Shown one piece after another: positions 34,034 through 43,731 of a stretch of DNA of 64,000 nucleotides. Position 1 is the stretch's first letter. Each line of letters begins with the position of its first letter. A model generated the notes under the pieces. The model saw only the letters and a program-made list of their open reading frames with translations. It made no database searches and had not been told where the DNA came from. Both the position numbers and the translations under genes were made by a program. Source of the stretch: Limnohabitans sp. TEGF004. Its GTDB lineage: Bacteria > Pseudomonadota > Gammaproteobacteria > Burkholderiales > Burkholderiaceae_C. The stretch lies in assembly GCF_027924965.1 (NCBI RefSeq), contig NZ_AP027056.1, forward strand, positions 682,001-746,000. The letters are read 5' to 3'.

Positions 34034-35431
34034 ATGAAAAAGTCGTTCAAGGTACGTATCTTTTTGCATGTGGTTTTGATCACGGCGGTCGTGATTGTTG
34101 CCAATCGTTTGACGGCGCAGCATTTTTTAACCGATCAGTTGCAAACCCGCATCCATCAAGAAATGGGCGTGGCGCTAGAAAAATGTGAAGATCATTTTCA
34201 GCGCCCCGACGAGTTTCTAAGCTGCTTCAAGGCACTTGAAAAAGGTAGTTTGTTCAGCAATATTTCTGATTTTTATGTGCTGTGTGACAGCGCAAAAGAT
34301 ACCGTTGACATCCCTGCCTTTCCTGTGTGTCGGTCCTTGTTGAAGGCCAATGATTTTTGGCGAGGTGATGCGGCTTCGACTCAAGGTCATGTTGAGTTTT
34401 CGCATGGCGCGATCGGCTCGCAGAGTTGGTACGCGGTTCGGTTCAAAGACCGATTGAAAGGCTCTGAAATTTGGCTGGATGGGGCGGAGATTGATGCTTT
34501 GATGCTGCGTGTGTGGGCATTGCGTGATCGCAACACCATTTACGTGTTGCCAACGATTCTTGTCACGCTGCTGGCATTGACGCTCTACTTAACCTATGTG
34601 GTGATGCGGCCCATCGCTTCTATACAAAACAACATGGCCAAGCTGACCGCGAATACGTTGGATCAATCCATTGTGTTGCAAGCGCCTTTCAAAGAATTTG
34701 AAGCCTTGGTCAAAGTGTTTGATGATTTGCGTTTTCGCTTGAACGACAGCTTCACCAAAGCGCGTCGCTTTGCCTCTGATGCATCACACGAGTTGAGAAC
34801 GCCGCTCACCATTTTGCGTGGCAACGTCGAGCGCTTGATTCACGATTTTCCGATGGGTTCAGATGCTCAAATTCGCATGCGCAGCATGAGTGATGAGGTC
34901 GAGCGTTTGATTGAAATCACAGAAAAGCTTTTGCTGTTGTCTCGCGCAGATGCCAACAGTTTAAAGCAAGAGCTAACCGATGTGAATTTGAGTTTGTTGC
35001 TGACGCAGTTGGTCAAAGATGCCCATTCGTTCCAATCGAATTTGAAAATTTCTAGCACCATTGCACCTCATGTGATTTGGCGTTGCGACAAGACATTGGC
35101 TCATCAACTCATTCACAACTTGTATGCCAATGCGGTGAATTACAACCAAGCACATGGGTGGATTCATGTCACGCTTGAGCAAGAAGACGGGGCTTTTAAG
35201 TTGTCGGTTGAAAACCCAACATCAGACATCCCCGCGGACTTGAGTGAGCGGGCGTTTGATCGCTTTTACCGAGGGGATGCATCCCACGCCCGTCAGGTGG
35301 ATGGCTTGGGGTTGGGCTTGAGTATTTGTTTGGAGATCGCCAAGTTGCACAAAGCGACTTTGGCGTTGACCGTGACCGAGAAACAAACAGTCATGGCAAC
35401 CTTGTCTGCACCTTTGTCACCTTCAGTTTGA
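34034..35431 (+). CDS. membrane sensor histidine kinase
   Basis: 465-residue kinase partner of the preceding regulator. Transmembrane helix 1 (about 8-25), periplasmic sensor domain (about 26-167) with four cysteines (C51, C64, C84, C99) that could make two disulfides, helix 2 (168-190), HAMP, HisKA with H252 in SHELRTPL, and HATPase_c with LIHNLYANAVNYN and GLGLGLSI. Sensor domain not recognised; periplasmic redox or metal sensing is possible because of the cysteines, but this is speculation. An 11-bp perfect hairpin follows the stop. Confidence 0.92.
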   Translation: MKKSFKVRIFLHVVLITAVVIVANRLTAQHFLTDQLQTRIHQEMGVALEKCEDHFQRPDEFLSCFKALEKGSLFSNISDFYVLCDSAKDTVDIPAFPVCRSLLKANDFWRGDAASTQGHVEFSHGAIGSQSWYAVRFKDRLKGSEIWLDGAEIDALMLRVWALRDRNTIYVLPTILVTLLALTLYLTYVVMRPIASIQNNMAKLTANTLDQSIVLQAPFKEFEALVKVFDDLRFRLNDSFTKARRFASDASHELRTPLTILRGNVERLIHDFPMGSDAQIRMRSMSDEVERLIEITEKLLLLSRADANSLKQELTDVNLSLLLTQLVKDAHSFQSNLKISSTIAPHVIWRCDKTLAHQLIHNLYANAVNYNQAHGWIHVTLEQEDGAFKLSVENPTSDIPADLSERAFDRFYRGDASHARQVDGLGLGLSICLEIAKLHKATLALTVTEKQTVMATLSAPLSPSV

Positions 35432-35438
35432 GCTGTGT

Positions 35439-35464
35439 GCTTGATGACGAAGGCGTCATCAAGC
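35439..35464 (+). promoter_or_regulatory. perfect hairpin between histidine kinase and TerB-like gene
   Basis: GCTTGATGACG (35439-35449) pairs perfectly with CGTCATCAAGC (35454-35464), loop AAGG. No T run follows, so it is more likely an mRNA-stability or partial read-through structure than a terminator. Confidence 0.5.
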
Positions 35465-35518
35465 GGGTCTATGACGCAGTTGTCACCCAAAAACTTATCG
35501 GAGTGATTACCGTGATGC

Positions 35519-37528
35519 ATGGCCGTCGCGAACCTCAAACCCAATCTTTTAGACAACCTCAAAAATCAGGCAGGTGAGGTTGGGCTTGACGGTGCTGAGC
35601 AAATCTTTTTAACGCCTTATTTGGCGCTTGCTTGCAGCTTGCTCTACATGATGGCGTCTGACGGTGAGCTAGAAGCGCAAGAGAGCAGCCAACTCCAAGC
35701 TGTGCTGGGCGGTGATAAAGCCGTCCTCAGCTACGCCTTGCGTTATGTGCAGTCGGTTCCCATTGAGCAGTTTTTTGTAACGGCTTCAGAGCTGCTGAGC
35801 GTCAAAGACAAGTGGTGCATTTTGGCCAACGTATGCGATGCCTTGCTGGCAGATGGGCACGCGGACCATGCCGAGCTGGCCCTTTTTGCGCAAATGACAA
35901 CCGCGTTTGGCATGCGTGAAGCGCAGTTTGAACCTTATTTCAAAATACTGGCGCTCAAAAACGACAAGTCTGTTTTGGGTAAATACACGGGCGTCAGGGA
36001 AGATCGCCAGCCCATGACGCCCCACTTTGCGCTGGCGATTGCCTTGCTTTACATGTTGACGTCAGATGGCTCAATTGGCCCCCAAGAGGTAGGGCAGTTG
36101 GAGGCTGCGATTGGCGAGTTTGAGGGCTTACAAAACGTGGCGCTGAAATACGTGCGCTCGGTCAAGTTAAAGCAGTTCTTGGATGAGGCTTCAGCTTTGT
36201 TAAGGCCTGAGCAAAAAATCTACATCCTGACGAATGTGTGTGATTCGATGTTGTCAGACGGCGAAGTGGCGCATTTGGAGGACAAGCTTTTTCTGAACAT
36301 GTTGACGGCATTTGGTTTCACCGAGAAAACCTTTGCACGTTATTGGAAAGTTCTGGAAACCAAAAATTTCAAGCCATTCGATACCAGTGCATTTAAAAAT
36401 CGCGTGACCCACGAACGTCTGACCGGCAGCGATGAGGAGGAGGGGGTCACATTCAAGAACGAGTTGATCGATGCCAGTGGGACGAAGATCGATGGCTTAT
36501 CCGAGGCTGCGAACCAAGGGGTATGGGTGGGGGCTGCGGATGACTCTGAGATGAGTCAATTCATCGCCCGCACCATGAGCGACAACATCCAAAGCGTGTC
36601 AGATGATTTCGAAAGCCAAGGTAATGTCGTCAAGGTGGGTTTGAATGCCACGGACGGTTTGAACCTTCAGAAGCTCGGCGATGACGATGCGTCCAAGAAT
36701 CGTCAACGCATCGATGGCGCAGGGCTTGCTGACAATGTGCAGCAAATAGACGCGTCAACACAAGATGCCAATCGACAACTCCTTGCCCCTTCGGACGCCA
36801 TGGCCAACCGTCAGTCGATTGAGCTGGGTGGGGCTGACGCCAATGTGCAAACACTGGATGTAGAAACTTCGGATTTGCACCGCGAGGCCATCGCGCCAGA
36901 GGTTCGGTTGCAAAATATCCATGAGGTGGCGGAAGAGGTCAACCACAGGCTTGACCGTTTTGAGGTGGCCCATTCCCGTTTTTTGCAGATAGGACGCGCG
37001 CAAAAGTTCAATGATGCATTTGTCTTGATGGACGATGATGCGTCTGACATGAACCAACAGTTGGTCAACGCGTCATTTGCTCGGCTTGGGCTTGAGTTTT
37101 CCATGACGGACGCGGGTGTTGGTGCTGAGGCTTTGCCTGATGCGGCAAAAGAGCAAGGCGCAAAAGAACAAAAAGACGTGCCGCCAAACGGCCATCATGG
37201 TGCCACCCTCCCAGTGGAAGCCGCAGCCGATGTGCAGTCTTTGTCCACTGATGGTGTGCTGATTGCTCCAGTCGATCGCGCCACTTTCGCGACGAAGCGG
37301 GGTCGATCCGGCGATGCGGCGTTGTTGCGTGGTCGCGGTTTTGTCTATGTTCAGTTCATGGTTGCAGCCTTTGCGATTGCATTTGCCGCACCGATTGAGA
37401 CGCGCATGACTTTGGGGCGTTCGGTGACGGGGCCTTTGATCATGCTGCCAGTTCTGACGTCAGAGCCCATTGAGCAGTCCAACGTCTTCGAATCCGAGCT
37501 GGCTTCTGTGCGTGAACAACCACGTTGA
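35519..37528 (+). CDS. tandem TerB-like domain membrane protein with 12-residue repeats
   Basis: 669-residue protein of unknown function. Two related TerB-like helical domains: about 30-150 (LLYMMASDGELEAQE) and about 168-290 (LLYMLTSDGSIGPQE), each ending in a GF/GM-type ATAFG segment. Residues 382-477 are eight back-to-back units of exactly 12 residues, pattern [NH]-x-[QEH]-x-hydrophobic (NLQKL, NRQRI, NVQQI, NRQLL, NRQSI, NVQTL, HREAI, NIHEV). One hydrophobic segment near 608-625 probably anchors the C-terminus in the membrane. It follows the two-component genes by 87 bp. TerB domains occur in tellurite/stress systems; a stress role is only inferred. Confidence 0.8.
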   Translation: MAVANLKPNLLDNLKNQAGEVGLDGAEQIFLTPYLALACSLLYMMASDGELEAQESSQLQAVLGGDKAVLSYALRYVQSVPIEQFFVTASELLSVKDKWCILANVCDALLADGHADHAELALFAQMTTAFGMREAQFEPYFKILALKNDKSVLGKYTGVREDRQPMTPHFALAIALLYMLTSDGSIGPQEVGQLEAAIGEFEGLQNVALKYVRSVKLKQFLDEASALLRPEQKIYILTNVCDSMLSDGEVAHLEDKLFLNMLTAFGFTEKTFARYWKVLETKNFKPFDTSAFKNRVTHERLTGSDEEEGVTFKNELIDASGTKIDGLSEAANQGVWVGAADDSEMSQFIARTMSDNIQSVSDDFESQGNVVKVGLNATDGLNLQKLGDDDASKNRQRIDGAGLADNVQQIDASTQDANRQLLAPSDAMANRQSIELGGADANVQTLDVETSDLHREAIAPEVRLQNIHEVAEEVNHRLDRFEVAHSRFLQIGRAQKFNDAFVLMDDDASDMNQQLVNASFARLGLEFSMTDAGVGAEALPDAAKEQGAKEQKDVPPNGHHGATLPVEAAADVQSLSTDGVLIAPVDRATFATKRGRSGDAALLRGRGFVYVQFMVAAFAIAFAAPIETRMTLGRSVTGPLIMLPVLTSEPIEQSNVFESELASVREQPR

Positions 37529-37578
37529 GGTGATGCGTGGTGGCGATGCCTTGGGTGCAGCGCATAAACTCAAGGCCT

Positions 37579-38619
37579 ATGTTGATCCTCGGTATTGAAT
37601 CCTCTTGCGACGAAACAGGTGTGGCGCTGGTCCGCTCTGAAGGCTCGGCCTTACCCACGTTGCTATCGCACGCTCTTTATAGCCAAGTGGCCATGCATGT
37701 GGCCTATGGCGGCGTGGTGCCTGAGTTGGCCAGCCGAGACCACATTCGCCGTGTGATTCCGCTGGCGCGTGAGGTGATGGCCGAGGCGCAGCGCACCTTA
37801 CAAGATGTGGATGTGGTGGCATACACCCGCGGCCCAGGTTTGGCTGGCGCTTTGCTGGTCGGGGCTGGTGTGGCCTGTGCCTTGGGCGCTGCTTTGAACA
37901 AGCCTGTGCTTGGCGTGCATCACCTTGAGGGCCATTTGCTGTCGCCGTTTTTGAGCGAAGACCCGCCCGAGTTTCCGTTTGTCGCCCTGTTGGTGTCGGG
38001 CGGCCACACGCAGCTCATGCGTGTGGACGGGGTGGGGCACTATGAGTTGCTGGGTGAAACCATTGACGATGCTGCAGGCGAGGCCTTTGACAAGTCGGCC
38101 AAGCTCATGGGTTTGGGCTACCCCGGTGGCCCGGCGCTCTCAAAGCTGGCTGAGCAGGGTGACCCTGCTGCCTTCAAGCTACCGCGTCCCTTGCTGCACA
38201 GCGGTAATTTAGATTTTTCGTTCGCTGGCCTCAAAACTGCGGTCATGACCCAAGCCAAAAAGCTGGGTGATGACTTAGAAGCCCGAAAAGCTGATTTGGC
38301 GGCATCGACCGAGGCTGCCATCGTCGAGGTGCTTTTGAAGAAATCTCTCACAGCGCTGCGCGAAACTGGGCTGAGACGCTTGGTTGTGGCTGGCGGCGTA
38401 GGGGCCAACCGGCATTTGCGCGAGCAACTCAATGCTGCATGCAAGCGCCAAGGCGTGCGGGTGCATTACCCCGAGCTGCATTTGTGTACCGACAACGGTG
38501 CCATGATCGCCATGGCCGCTGCCATGCGCCTGCAAAGTGGCGAGGGCGGCATGGCCCAAGCCCAGCCGCGCTACAGCTTTGACGTCAAGCCACGCTGGCC
38601 GCTGGCTGAATTGGCCTGA
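37579..38619 (+). CDS. tsaD: tRNA N6-adenosine threonylcarbamoyltransferase TsaD
   Basis: 346-residue ASKHA-fold enzyme that, with TsaB and TsaE, makes t6A37 in ANN-decoding tRNAs. N-terminus [17 protein letters not shown], metal-binding [10 protein letters not shown] (about 115-124) and [12 protein letters not shown] are diagnostic. I chose the ATG at 37579; the longer frame from 37537 adds an unconserved leader. The stop codon lies in the left arm of a perfect 9-10 bp inverted repeat (38610-38630) that may end its transcript. Confidence 0.96.
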   Translation: MLILGIESSCDETGVALVRSEGSALPTLLSHALYSQVAMHVAYGGVVPELASRDHIRRVIPLAREVMAEAQRTLQDVDVVAYTRGPGLAGALLVGAGVACALGAALNKPVLGVHHLEGHLLSPFLSEDPPEFPFVALLVSGGHTQLMRVDGVGHYELLGETIDDAAGEAFDKSAKLMGLGYPGGPALSKLAEQGDPAAFKLPRPLLHSGNLDFSFAGLKTAVMTQAKKLGDDLEARKADLAASTEAAIVEVLLKKSLTALRETGLRRLVVAGGVGANRHLREQLNAACKRQGVRVHYPELHLCTDNGAMIAMAAAMRLQSGEGGMAQAQPRYSFDVKPRWPLAELA

Positions 38620-38630
38620 ATCAGGCCAAT
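38610..38630 (+). terminator. inverted repeat at the tsaD stop
   Basis: ATTGGCCTGA (38610-38619) pairs with TCAGGCCAAT (38621-38630). It includes the tsaD stop and touches the -35 box of the rpsO promoter; there is no T run, so termination strength is uncertain. Confidence 0.45.
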
Positions 38631-38659
38631 TGGCTCAAGACGGCTGCGCCTGCTATACT
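38630..38659 (+). promoter_or_regulatory. sigma-70 promoter for rpsO
   Basis: TTGGCT (38630-38635), 18-bp spacer, extended -10 TGCTATACT (-10 TATACT 38654-38659). It faces rpsO, 87 bp before the ATG. Confidence 0.65.
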
Positions 38660-38667
38660 CTGCGGGC

Positions 38668-38719
38668 TTTACCTTTTGGGGTAAACACAGCACGTTGCAC
38701 CAACTTCCACGGTGCAACG
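38668..38719 (+). promoter_or_regulatory. rpsO leader with two hairpins (candidate S15 binding site)
   Basis: TTTACC/GGTAAA (about 38668-38683) and CGTTGCACC/GGTGCAACG (38693-38701 and 38711-38719) lie in the 5' leader. S15 represses its own mRNA in several bacteria through leader structures; by analogy these may be its target. Not matched to a known S15 leader class. Confidence 0.45.
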
Positions 38720-38745
38720 CAAGTCAAATATTTAAGGAAAAAACC

Positions 38746-39009
38746 ATGTTGACAGCAAAAATTGCTGAAGTCGTTAAAGACAACGCACGCGCCGCAGGCG
38801 ATACAGGTAGTCCCGAAGTCCAAGTGGCTTTGTTGACAGCTCGTATCAACGAACTCACACCTCACTTCAAACAACACGCCAAAGACCACCACGGTCGTCG
38901 CGGTTTGTTGCGCATGGTGAGCCGTCGTCGCAAATTGCTCGACTACCTCAAGTCGAAAAACTTTGACCGTTACGCTGCTCTGATCGCCAAGCTTGGCCTG
39001 CGCAAGTAA
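38746..39009 (+). CDS. rpsO: 30S ribosomal protein S15
   Basis: 87 residues: [26 protein letters not shown]... with [22 protein letters not shown], complete. Binds 16S rRNA helices in the platform. AAGGAAAA precedes the ATG at 38746; an upstream in-frame start at 38695 would lie in the structured leader and is rejected. The pnp gene follows, the conserved rpsO-pnp order. Confidence 0.97.
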   Translation: MLTAKIAEVVKDNARAAGDTGSPEVQVALLTARINELTPHFKQHAKDHHGRRGLLRMVSRRRKLLDYLKSKNFDRYAALIAKLGLRK

Positions 39010-39029
39010 TCGTTAAAGTCCTAACGACA

Positions 39030-39062
39030 AACGCCTGAGTTTTCAAGAAGCTCAGGCGTTTT
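39030..39062 (+). terminator. terminator/attenuator between rpsO and pnp
   Basis: AACGCCTGAG (39030-39039) pairs with CTCAGGCGTT (39051-39060) with an 11-nt loop; only a short T run follows, so partial read-through into pnp is plausible. Confidence 0.7.
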
Positions 39063-39125
39063 GCACTTTTAAACACGCTTTTTCACCCACAGCAAGACAA
39101 CAAGGCGCAGATTCGACAGCTGTGT

Positions 39126-39157
39126 CATTCCAAAAGAGCCCCAACTTTTCTGGAATG
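39126..39157 (+). promoter_or_regulatory. pnp leader stem-loop
   Basis: CATTCCA (39126-39132) pairs with TGGAATG (39151-39157), with inner AAAG/CTTT pairing. In E. coli a leader duplex cut by RNase III lets PNPase autoregulate; this may be the equivalent structure. Confidence 0.4.
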
Positions 39158-39204
39158 GCATCGTGTGCTGCACCGGTTGATTGCTAATTTCACAAGGAAA
39201 TCAC

Positions 39205-41337
39205 ATGTCCATTTTCAATAAAGTTACCAAGACATTCCAATGGGGCCAACACACGGTCACCATGGAAACCGGCGAAGTCGCTCGCCAAGCCGGCGGCGCT
39301 GTGCTCGTCAACATGGACGACACCGTGGTGTTGGCCACTGTCGTGGGTTCGAAGATCGCCAAAGCTGGCCAAGACTTCTTCCCCTTGACCGTTGACTACA
39401 TCGAGAAAACATACGCTGCAGGCAAGATTCCTGGCAGCTTCTTCAAGCGCGAAGCCAAGCCTAGCGAACACGAGACATTGACAAGCCGTCTGATCGACCG
39501 CCCCATCCGTCCTTTGTTCCCAGAAGGTTTCTACAACGACGTGCACGTGGTGATTCACACTGTGTCGTTGAACCCAGAAGTCGATGCTGACATCGCAGCC
39601 TTGATCGCTGTGTCTGCTGCTTTGAGCATCTCTGGCATTCCTTTCAACGGCCCCATCGGTGCCGCTCGCGTGGGTTACATCAACGGCGAATACGTCTTGA
39701 ACCCAGGTCAAACACAACGCAAAGACAGCCAGATGGACCTCGTGGTCGCTGGTACCGAAGCCGCTGTGTTGATGGTGGAATCTGAAGCTCAACAGCTGTC
39801 AGAAGAAATCATGTTGGGTGCTGTGGTGTTCGGCCATGAGCAAGGCAACATCGCGATCAACGCCATCCACGAATTGGTGCGCGACGCTGGCAAACCAGCA
39901 TGGGATTGGGCTGCTCCTGCCAAGGACGAGCCACTGATCGCCAAGGTTCAAGCACACGCCGAAGAAAAACTGCGCGCTGCCTACCAAATCCGCAACAAAC
40001 AATCACGCACCTTGGCTTGCCGCCAAGCCTACGCTGCTGTGATGGAATCCCTCAAGGCCGACGGCGTTGAGTTTGATTCGGTCAAAGTCGAAAACATGTT
40101 GTTCGACATCGAAGCCCACATCGTTCGCAGCCAAATCTTGGCAGGCGAGCCTCGCATCGACGGCCGCGACACACGCACAGTGCGCCCCATCGAAATCCGT
40201 AACAGCGTGTTGCCACGCACCCACGGTTCTGCCTTGTTCACACGCGGCGAAACCCAAGCTTTGGTGGTCACTACTTTGGGTACAGAGCGCGACGCACAAC
40301 GCATCGACGCTTTGGCCGGTGAATACGAAGACCGTTTCATGATGCACTACAACATGCCTCCCTTTGCCACGGGCGAGGTGGGTCGCATGGGCTCTACAAA
40401 GCGCCGCGAAATCGGCCACGGCCGTTTGGCCAAGCGTGCTTTGGTGGCTGTGTTGCCAACCAAAGAAGAGTTTCCATACACCATGCGAGTGGTGTCTGAA
40501 ATCACAGAATCCAACGGTTCTTCATCGATGGCTTCGGTCTGCGGTGGCTGCTTGTCCATGATGGACGCTGGCGTGCCCATGAAAGCACACGTGGCTGGTA
40601 TCGCCATGGGCTTGATCAAAGACGGCAACCGTTTTGCTGTGTTGACCGACATCTTGGGTGACGAAGATCACTTGGGCGATATGGACTTCAAAGTGGCTGG
40701 TACCACCAACGGTATTACTGCTTTGCAAATGGACATCAAGATCCAAGGCATCACCAAAGAAATCATGCAAGTTGCATTGGCTCAAGCCAAAGAAGCACGC
40801 ATGCACATCTTGGACAAGATGCAAGCAGCCATGGGCGAAGCCAAGACTGAAGTGTCTGACTTTGCACCTAAGTTGTTCACCATGAAGATCAACCCCGAGA
40901 AGATCCGTGACGTGATCGGCAAAGGTGGCGCCACCATCCGTGCGTTGACCGAAGAAACCGGTTGCCAGATCAACATCGAAGAAGACGGCACGATCACCAT
41001 CGCTGCCACCGATGGCGAGAAGGCTGAAATCGCCAAGCGTCGTATCACCGAAATCACGGCTGAAGTCGAAATCGGCAAGATCTACGAAGGCCCCATCACC
41101 AAGTTGTTGGACTTCGGCGCTTTGGTCAACTTGTTGCCAGGTAAAGACGGCTTGTTGCACATCAGTCAAATCGCACACGAGCGCGTCGAGAAAGTCACTG
41201 ACTACCTCAGCGAAGGTCAAATCGTGCGCGTCAAAGTGCTCGAGACAGACGAAAAAGGTCGCGTCAAGTTGTCGATGAAGGCATTGATCGAGCGTCCACA
41301 AGCTGACCACGCACACGACGCAGCACCTCACGCCTAA
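39205..41337 (+). CDS. pnp: polyribonucleotide nucleotidyltransferase (PNPase)
   Basis: 710-residue 3'-5' phosphorolytic exoribonuclease, core of the RNA degradosome. Two RNase PH domains, then KH ([20 protein letters not shown], about 567-586) and S1 ([31 protein letters not shown], about 624-654). ATG 39205 follows AAGGAAA with good spacing; an in-frame TTG at 39181 is a weaker alternative. Codon use is very regular, consistent with high expression. Confidence 0.98.
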   Translation: MSIFNKVTKTFQWGQHTVTMETGEVARQAGGAVLVNMDDTVVLATVVGSKIAKAGQDFFPLTVDYIEKTYAAGKIPGSFFKREAKPSEHETLTSRLIDRPIRPLFPEGFYNDVHVVIHTVSLNPEVDADIAALIAVSAALSISGIPFNGPIGAARVGYINGEYVLNPGQTQRKDSQMDLVVAGTEAAVLMVESEAQQLSEEIMLGAVVFGHEQGNIAINAIHELVRDAGKPAWDWAAPAKDEPLIAKVQAHAEEKLRAAYQIRNKQSRTLACRQAYAAVMESLKADGVEFDSVKVENMLFDIEAHIVRSQILAGEPRIDGRDTRTVRPIEIRNSVLPRTHGSALFTRGETQALVVTTLGTERDAQRIDALAGEYEDRFMMHYNMPPFATGEVGRMGSTKRREIGHGRLAKRALVAVLPTKEEFPYTMRVVSEITESNGSSSMASVCGGCLSMMDAGVPMKAHVAGIAMGLIKDGNRFAVLTDILGDEDHLGDMDFKVAGTTNGITALQMDIKIQGITKEIMQVALAQAKEARMHILDKMQAAMGEAKTEVSDFAPKLFTMKINPEKIRDVIGKGGATIRALTEETGCQINIEEDGTITIAATDGEKAEIAKRRITEITAEVEIGKIYEGPITKLLDFGALVNLLPGKDGLLHISQIAHERVEKVTDYLSEGQIVRVKVLETDEKGRVKLSMKALIERPQADHAHDAAPHA

Positions 41338-41362
41338 TTGGGTTTGAGAAGCGGTTGCGCAC

Positions 41363-42367
41363 ATGATGCACATCGTTGAAATCACCACGTACGGCGCCCC
41401 AGAGGTGCTGTGCGTTGGCCAGCGGCCTGTGCCGCAGGCAGGTGAGGGTGAGTTGCTGATTCGTGTCAGCGCCAGTGGCGTCAATCGCCCTGACGTGTTG
41501 CAGCGAAAGGGCCACTACCCTGTGCCTGTTGGCGCGTCTGATGTGCCTGGCCTTGAGGTGGCGGGTGTCATCGAATCAGGTGATGCGGCGGCTTTGGCTG
41601 CTGCGGGTCTGAAGGTGGGCGACCGTGTGTGTGCTTTGGTGGCTGGCGGAGGCTATGCGCAATATTGTGTGGCACCCGTGGCCCAGTGTTTGCCAGTGCC
41701 CGCAGGGTTGAGTGATGTCGAGGCAGCTTCGTTGCCCGAGACATTCTTTACCGTGTGGAGCAATGTGTTTGACCGTGCGCAATTGCAAGCGGGCGAGACA
41801 TTGCTGGTGCAAGGAGGCTCTAGCGGCATTGGCGTGACGGCGATTCAAATGGCCAAGGCCATGGGTGCGACCGTCATCGTGACTGCGGGTAACGACGACA
41901 AATGTGCTGCTTGTGTGGCACTGGGCGCAGACCATGCGATCAACTACAAAACCCACGACTTTGCGGCCGAGGCCATGCGCCTGACCCACGGCAAAGGTGT
42001 GGATGTTGTGCTCGATATGGTGGCGGGCGACTATGTGGCGCGTGAGGTGGATTGCTTGGCAGAAGATGGCCGCTTGGTCATCATTGCTTTGCAAGGTGGC
42101 ACCAAAGGCAATTTCGACGCAGGCAAAGTGCTGCGTCGCCGTTTGCACATCACGGGTTCGACTTTGCGTCCGCGGCCCGTGGCATTCAAAGCTGCGATTG
42201 CGCGCAACTTGCGTGAACGCGTTTGGCCATTGATTGAGTCTGGGCGTATCAAGCCTGTGATTCACGCCACGTTTGATGCGGCTCCAGCGGATGGTGCAGC
42301 CAACGCGCACCGTTTGATGGAGTCCAATCAGCACATTGGCAAGATTGTTTTGACTTGGAGTAAGTGA
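41363..42367 (+). CDS. NAD(P)H-quinone oxidoreductase (zinc-free MDR family, PIG3-like)
   Basis: 334-residue medium-chain dehydrogenase. [15 protein letters not shown] near residue 36 and [21 protein letters not shown] (about 149-169, NADPH-binding) mark the QOR/PIG3 group; catalytic zinc ligands of alcohol dehydrogenases are missing. It is 25 bp after pnp and its TGA overlaps the tpiA ATG by one base (TGATG), so it is coupled to tpiA. Substrate probably quinones; exact role unknown. Confidence 0.9.
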   Translation: MMHIVEITTYGAPEVLCVGQRPVPQAGEGELLIRVSASGVNRPDVLQRKGHYPVPVGASDVPGLEVAGVIESGDAAALAAAGLKVGDRVCALVAGGGYAQYCVAPVAQCLPVPAGLSDVEAASLPETFFTVWSNVFDRAQLQAGETLLVQGGSSGIGVTAIQMAKAMGATVIVTAGNDDKCAACVALGADHAINYKTHDFAAEAMRLTHGKGVDVVLDMVAGDYVAREVDCLAEDGRLVIIALQGGTKGNFDAGKVLRRRLHITGSTLRPRPVAFKAAIARNLRERVWPLIESGRIKPVIHATFDAAPADGAANAHRLMESNQHIGKIVLTWSK

Positions 42368-43125
42368 TGAAGCAAAAACTTATTGCAGGCAATTGGAAGA
42401 TGAATGGCAGCTTGGCTGCCAACGAAGTCTTGGTGCACGGTGTGCAGCAGGGTTTGGTGCAAGCCTTGGGCGGCAAACGCGCGCAAGTCGCGGTGTGCGT
42501 GCCTGCGGCATATTTGTCGCAAGTGCAGCAACTCGTCAAAGGTTCTGTCATTGACTTGGGTTCGCAAGATGTGTCGGCGCACGAGCAGGGTGCTTACACC
42601 GGTGAGGTTTCGGCTGCCATGTTGAAAGACTTTGCGGTGCGTTACGCCATCGTGGGGCATTCCGAGCGTCGTCAATACCACGGTGAAACCGATGAGCAAG
42701 TGGCGCACAAAGCCCAACGCGCTTTGTCGGCAGGCATCACGCCCATCGTGTGTGTGGGCGAAACTTTGGCTGAGCGCGAAGCGGGTAAAACCGAAGAGGT
42801 GGTCAAGCGACAATTGGCGGCTGTGATTCACGCCAATGGTCATTGCATCAGCGAAATCGTGGTGGCTTACGAGCCAGTGTGGGCGATTGGCACAGGCAAA
42901 ACAGCCTCGCCAGAGCAAGCGCAAGCGGTGCATGCTGTGTTGCGTGGTCAGCTCAAGGCGGCGACCGAGCATTCGGATCGCGTGCACATCTTGTACGGCG
43001 GTAGCATGAACGCGGCGAATGCGGCTGAATTGCTGGCGCAACCCGACATTGATGGCGGCCTCATTGGTGGTGCAGCCCTCAAGGTGGCAGATTTCTTAAC
43101 CATCATCGCGGCTGCGGCGCGTTGA
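42367..43125 (+). CDS. tpiA: triose-phosphate isomerase
   Basis: 252-residue TIM-barrel enzyme of glycolysis interconverting DHAP and GAP. Catalytic K in AGNWKMNG (about residue 11), H in [10 protein letters not shown], and E in [15 protein letters not shown] 42367 overlaps the preceding stop; GTG 42364 is an alternative one codon earlier. Followed by secG, the usual tpiA-secG-tRNA-Leu-nuo order. Confidence 0.97.
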   Translation: MKQKLIAGNWKMNGSLAANEVLVHGVQQGLVQALGGKRAQVAVCVPAAYLSQVQQLVKGSVIDLGSQDVSAHEQGAYTGEVSAAMLKDFAVRYAIVGHSERRQYHGETDEQVAHKAQRALSAGITPIVCVGETLAEREAGKTEEVVKRQLAAVIHANGHCISEIVVAYEPVWAIGTGKTASPEQAQAVHAVLRGQLKAATEHSDRVHILYGGSMNAANAAELLAQPDIDGGLIGGAALKVADFLTIIAAAAR

Positions 43126-43150
43126 AAGTAATAATTTTTTCGGAGTTTTT

Positions 43151-43489
43151 ATGAGTTTGATTTTGAATATCGTCCAAGTGGTTCAGTTGTTGTCTGCCTT
43201 GGGCATGATTGGTTTGATCTTGGTTCAGCACGGCAAAGGTGCAGACATGGGCGCAGCTTTCGGCAGCGGCAGCTCGGGCAGCTTGTTTGGTGCCAGCGGT
43301 GGCGCTAACTTTTTGTCACGCACCACCGGGGTGTTGGCAGCCGTGTTCTTTGTGTGTACTTTGGCCTTGGCTTACTTCGGTAACTTGCGTCCTGTCAGCT
43401 CTGGTAGTGTGCTTGAGGGTGCTGTTGTGGCGCCTGCGCCGGTGGTGGAAGTGCCAGCCTCTGGTGCTGCGCAAATTCCAACGAAGTAA
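43151..43489 (+). CDS. secG: preprotein translocase subunit SecG
   Basis: 112-residue inner-membrane protein of the SecYEG channel. Two hydrophobic segments, about 2-22 and 53-73, with the intervening HGKGADMGAAFGSGSSGSLFG loop typical of SecG. The C-terminal tail is Val/Ala/Pro-rich. CGGAG precedes the ATG. Confidence 0.95.
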   Translation: MSLILNIVQVVQLLSALGMIGLILVQHGKGADMGAAFGSGSSGSLFGASGGANFLSRTTGVLAAVFFVCTLALAYFGNLRPVSSGSVLEGAVVAPAPVVEVPASGAAQIPTK

Positions 43490-43548
43490 TCGCAAAACCT
43501 TCACGCCTCAGAGCGAATGGGGCCCTTTTTCGGGGTAAACTCTTAGGC

Positions 43549-43586
43549 TGTTCAGGAAGCGTTATCCCTCTTCGCTTTTTTGAACA
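43549..43586 (+). terminator. possible terminator between secG and tRNA-Leu
   Basis: TGTTCA (43549-43554) and TGAACA (43581-43586) enclose AAGCG/CGCTT (43557-43561, 43573-43577) with T6 after the inner stem. Moderate stem with a T run; may end the tpiA-secG transcript or shape the tRNA precursor. Confidence 0.4.
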
Positions 43587-43597
43587 AACAACCCAAA

Positions 43598-43682
43598 GCC
43601 GTCGTGGTGAAATTGGTAGACACGCTATCTTGAGGTGGTAGTGGCGAAAGCTGTGCGAGTTCGAGTCTCGCCGACGGCACCA
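43598..43682 (+). tRNA. tRNA-Leu (anticodon GAG)
   Basis: 85-nt type II tRNA. Acceptor GCCGTCG pairs with CGACGGC, anticodon loop TTGAGGT gives GAG (43632-43634), T-loop GTTCGAGTC, and the genomic CCA is encoded at 43680-43682. The long variable arm fits Leu. Conserved location between secG and nuoA in many betaproteobacteria. Confidence 0.96.
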
Positions 43683-43689
43683 TCCAAAA

Positions 43690-43731
43690 AAGTCTGCTGT
43701 AACTCTGGTGTCAACCAGTTACGGCAGACTT
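43690..43731 (+). promoter_or_regulatory. 15-bp hairpin between tRNA-Leu and nuoA
   Basis: AAGTCTGCTGTAACT (43690-43704) pairs with AGTTACGGCAGACTT (43717-43731), one position being U-G, with a 12-nt loop. No T run. It could guide tRNA 3' processing or stabilise the nuo mRNA end. Confidence 0.55.

Noticed and set aside
40522..41484. 320-codon minus-strand frame opposite pnp
   Set aside because: Long only because pnp codon use avoids stops on the opposite strand; sequence is rich in His/Asp/Phe as expected from a shadow.
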